Positions 63,355 through 64,000 of a stretch of 64,000 nt of DNA are shown one piece after another. The notes below the pieces were generated by a model. It worked only from the letters and a program-made list of their open reading frames with translations, searched no databases and was not told the origin of the DNA. Within the stretch, counting starts at the first letter, position 1, and every line of letters begins with the position of its first letter. The position numbers were made by a program, and so were the translations under genes. This stretch comes from Acestrorhynchus altus (Eukaryota > Chordata > Actinopteri > Characiformes > Acestrorhynchidae): NCBI GenBank assembly GCA_034509495.1, contig CM067522.1:2537268-2601267 (forward strand), given 5' to 3'.

Positions 63355-64000
63355 TTTGACTATCAACATGTTTGTTTGTTCCAGCTCTAATAATAAGAAT
63401 TAATCAGGTGTGAAAGTGTAAATATTACTCTTCTTACACTCACATCATCAAATATAACAAGAGTAACTAAAGCCTTCAAATCTCAAGCTTCTCCTTCGTG
63501 ATGACGTTAGTTCTGAAGGAAGACCAGGTGAACGTTGTCGAATCAGTGCTTGCTGAAGCACATATCAGACATACCTGTAAAAGAATGCAGACACACAAGG
63601 AAAAACACTGTCAACCCAAGCAGTCTCAAACCTTCTGCTGCACGTAGTCCAAGATGTTTTTAAAGTCCAGGTCATCATAGTAGTGCTTGATGCCCTCACG
63701 TATGTTCTTCTGGAACAACTCTGACGTCTGCAGGAAAAGAGGGAAGGAGTGAAAAGCCGAGCGAGAGACTGCAAACGGTGGTTTTCCACGTATATGTAAA
63801 AGGTTCGTACCGTCCTCTCGAACAGGAGAGCGATGATTAGTGCGAGGGCCTGGAGGGCCAGCAGAACACACAGCACGCAGAGGAACTGTGGAGATGAGCT
63901 TGGTTTAGCACAGGTCACGTTCACAGAAAAATATATGGCATGCGCTTGTGAAACGGTGCTTACCATGTGCAAAAGGGTCTTATTGTCCCTTAGGGAGCCC
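52093..64000 (-). CDS. tspan15: tspan15-like TspanC8 tetraspanin, 3' seven exons, 5' part outside window
   Basis: Four-pass membrane protein; TspanC8 tetraspanins bind the protease ADAM10 and steer its exit from the ER and choice of substrate. Exons 63964-64000 (partial), 63811-63885, 63632-63727, 60786-60905, 57176-57229, 55912-56028, 52093-52404 are all phase 0 at the internal borders and give 269 residues. The large extracellular loop has exactly eight cysteines (CCGG, C, C, CC, C, C), the TspanC8 definition. GIKHYYDDLDFKNILDYVQ and CGVPYTCCIRN are closest to TSPAN15 as I recall it. The NGT sequon after the third cysteine is a likely N-glycosylation site. The cytoplasmic tail is much longer than in mammalian TSPAN15. 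All borders are GT-AG. An alternative is another TspanC8 paralogue. The start and TM1 lie beyond 64,000. Confidence 0.82.
53268..53372 (+). repeat. interspersed repeat family G, copy 2
   Basis: CATCTAAAAAGCATGACACC, CACATACAATTACC, CCGTTTCAATATGTGA. About 75 percent alike to copy 1 by eye; in the last tspan15 intron. Confidence 0.85.
53481..53575 (+). repeat. palindromic interspersed repeat, partial copy 4
   Basis: CACTAGTATGAGTGGATCAG and ACTCAGCAGTGTCACACACC parallel 21,485-21,530. Confidence 0.6.
54987..55067 (-). mobile_element. LINE 3' tail with (TAGAA)n, copy 2
   Basis: Minus strand reads CTTAATTTCCCTGAAGGAAC and GGGATCAATAAAGTTCTATTG, same as 8,127-8,220. Confidence 0.65.
55167..55292. 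mobile_element. short MITE with ACCGTATTTTCC ends
   Basis: ACCGTATTTTCC at the left and GGAAAATACGGT at the right are a perfect 12-bp inverted repeat; the interior GGTGCGGCTTATAGTTCGG is typical of this fish MITE. It is embedded between (AT)n/(AC)n tracts. Confidence 0.9.
55297..55379. repeat. (AT)n microsatellite
   Basis: About 41 AT units; a smaller AT run is at 55,124-55,152. Confidence 0.97.
55506..55534. repeat. (GA)n microsatellite
   Basis: Fourteen GA units. Confidence 0.95.
55912..56028 (-). CDS. tspan15: tspan15 exon, end of large loop and start of transmembrane segment 4
   Basis: Encodes 39 residues: REDLNNIIHARGCIHAVNLW then MGDNIGATIGICLAVGLPQ. RGC supplies the eighth cysteine; the GI.L.VGLPQ helix is TM4. 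Acceptor TGTTACAG|CGT at 56,029; donor CAG|GTTTGCAT at 55,911. Confidence 0.92.
57176..57229 (-). CDS. tspan15: tspan15 exon, 54-nt, seventh loop cysteine
   Basis: Encodes QDGDVVNTLCGYQTLTKQ. VVNT.CGY matches the TSPAN15 loop. Acceptor TGTCCAG|CAG at 57,230; donor CAG|GTTAGTAG at 57,175. Being 54 nt and in frame, it could be skipped without a shift, but that would remove a disulphide cysteine. Confidence 0.9.
59280..59910. repeat. 630-bp purine-rich GA tract in tspan15 intron
   Basis: Plus strand is almost all A and G in irregular GAGA/GACAG/GAAAG words; the transcript is pyrimidine-rich. Several long open frames on minus (Ser/Leu-rich) are by-products of this composition. Confidence 0.9.
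60728..60771. repeat. (GT)n microsatellite beside tspan15 donor
   Basis: About 22 GT units; on the transcript an (AC)n run starting 15 nt after the donor of the exon 60,786-60,905. Confidence 0.97.
60786..60905 (-). CDS. tspan15: tspan15 exon, CCG motif of large loop
   Basis: Encodes 40 residues: FSCCGGDDYRDWAVNQYHFC, NGTGPLACGVPYTCCIRNKE. Carries six of the eight loop cysteines and an NGT glycosylation sequon. Acceptor TCTGCAG|TTC at 60,906; donor GAG|GTGAGT at 60,785, followed 15 nt later by a long (AC)n run on the sense strand. Confidence 0.93.
61093..61217. repeat. 18-bp minisatellite, 7 units, with decayed tail
   Basis: Unit GAGTTCTCCGATAAAAAT or GAGTACTCCGATAAAAAT. From 61,218 to about 61,560 the same words (GTACTC.GATAAA) recur with growing divergence, apparently the older part of the array. 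Confidence 0.95.
62537..62783. repeat. 76-bp near-perfect inverted repeat with 95-bp spacer
   Basis: Arms 62,537-62,612 and 62,708-62,783 pair with 5 mismatches in 76. Each arm holds GATTCTCAGCTGCAGCTAAT and CTGCTGCCTCGCAATTCA. Looks like a foldback or MITE; no transposase. Confidence 0.93.
62863..62927. repeat. (CA)n microsatellite
   Basis: About 32 CA units, 80 bp from the inverted repeat. Confidence 0.97.
63317..63353. repeat. (AAT)n microsatellite
   Basis: Twelve ATA/AAT units. A smaller one is at 43,330-43,352. Confidence 0.95.
63632..63727 (-). CDS. tspan15: tspan15 exon, start of large extracellular loop
   Basis: Encodes 32 residues including FQKNIREGIKHYYDDLDFKN and ILDYVQQK. The YYDDLDFKNI.D.VQ motif is near-identical to TSPAN15. 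Acceptor CCTGCAG|ACG at 63,728; donor AAG|GTTTGA at 63,631. Confidence 0.9.
63811..63885 (-). CDS. tspan15: tspan15 exon, transmembrane segment 3
   Basis: Encodes 25 residues, FLCVLCVLLALQALALIIAL then LFERT, a clear hydrophobic helix with two cysteines. Acceptor TCCACAG at 63,886; donor ACG|GTACGA. Introns on both sides are very short (78 and 83 nt). Confidence 0.87.
63964..64000 (-). CDS. tspan15: tspan15 exon with end of transmembrane segment 2 (partial)
   Basis: Encodes GSLRDNKTLLHM up to donor ATG|GTAAG. SLRDN between TM2 and TM3 is typical of TSPAN15 and related TspanC8 members. The exon continues past the window end. Confidence 0.85.

Overview
The window is vertebrate nuclear DNA, most likely from a ray-finned fish. 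It has small exons with GT-AG borders scattered among long introns, very many dinucleotide microsatellites, and a dense population of decayed Tc1-like transposons, MITEs, tRNA-type SINEs and LINE tails of types familiar from teleosts. The repeat types suggest an otophysan (characin, catfish or knifefish group), but the species cannot be fixed from the sequence alone. There is no prokaryotic-style coding.

Two protein genes can be rebuilt exon by exon, both on the minus strand. (1) 1,196-34,479 holds the first 14 recognised coding exons (about 662 codons) of slc4a5, the electrogenic Na+/HCO3- cotransporter NBCe2/NBC4. It runs from a probable start ATG at 34,479 to the start of the extracellular loop after the fifth transmembrane region. 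The remaining transmembrane and C-terminal exons lie beyond position 1. All 13 splice junctions keep phase. (2) 52,093-64,000 holds the last seven exons of a TspanC8 tetraspanin, closest to tspan15, from the second transmembrane exon (cut by the window end) to the stop codon. A probable 3'UTR runs down to a poly(A) signal near 50,092. The genes lie head to tail, tspan15 upstream, and I see no functional link between them in the sequence.

Layout: 1-1,195 intron with palindromic repeat; 1,196-15,591 twelve slc4a5 exons; 15,592-27,582 a 12 kb intron full of transposon remains (Tc1, Ty3/gypsy-like, SINE, MITEs); 27,583-27,804 exon 2; 27,805-34,424 intron 1 with a 42-bp minisatellite, a large (TA)n tract and a 52-bp tandem array inside an interspersed repeat; 34,425-34,480 first coding exon; 34,481-50,000 intergenic space or slc4a5 5' untranslated region, filled with Tc1 fragments, an L1-type reverse transcriptase remnant and two repeat-poor stretches that look like candidate regulatory elements; 50,070-64,000 tspan15.

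The most notable observations concern splicing. One slc4a5 intron (3,934-4,557) combines a GC donor, a 21-base G run just downstream of it, and a (TG)n tract at its acceptor. A second slc4a5 acceptor sits directly behind about 40 TG units followed by only four T, the arrangement known from CFTR exon 9. Several minisatellites appear to have grown out of pieces of dispersed repeats. I did not find a new enzymatic, defence or mobile system. The rest is ordinary fish intron and repeat content.
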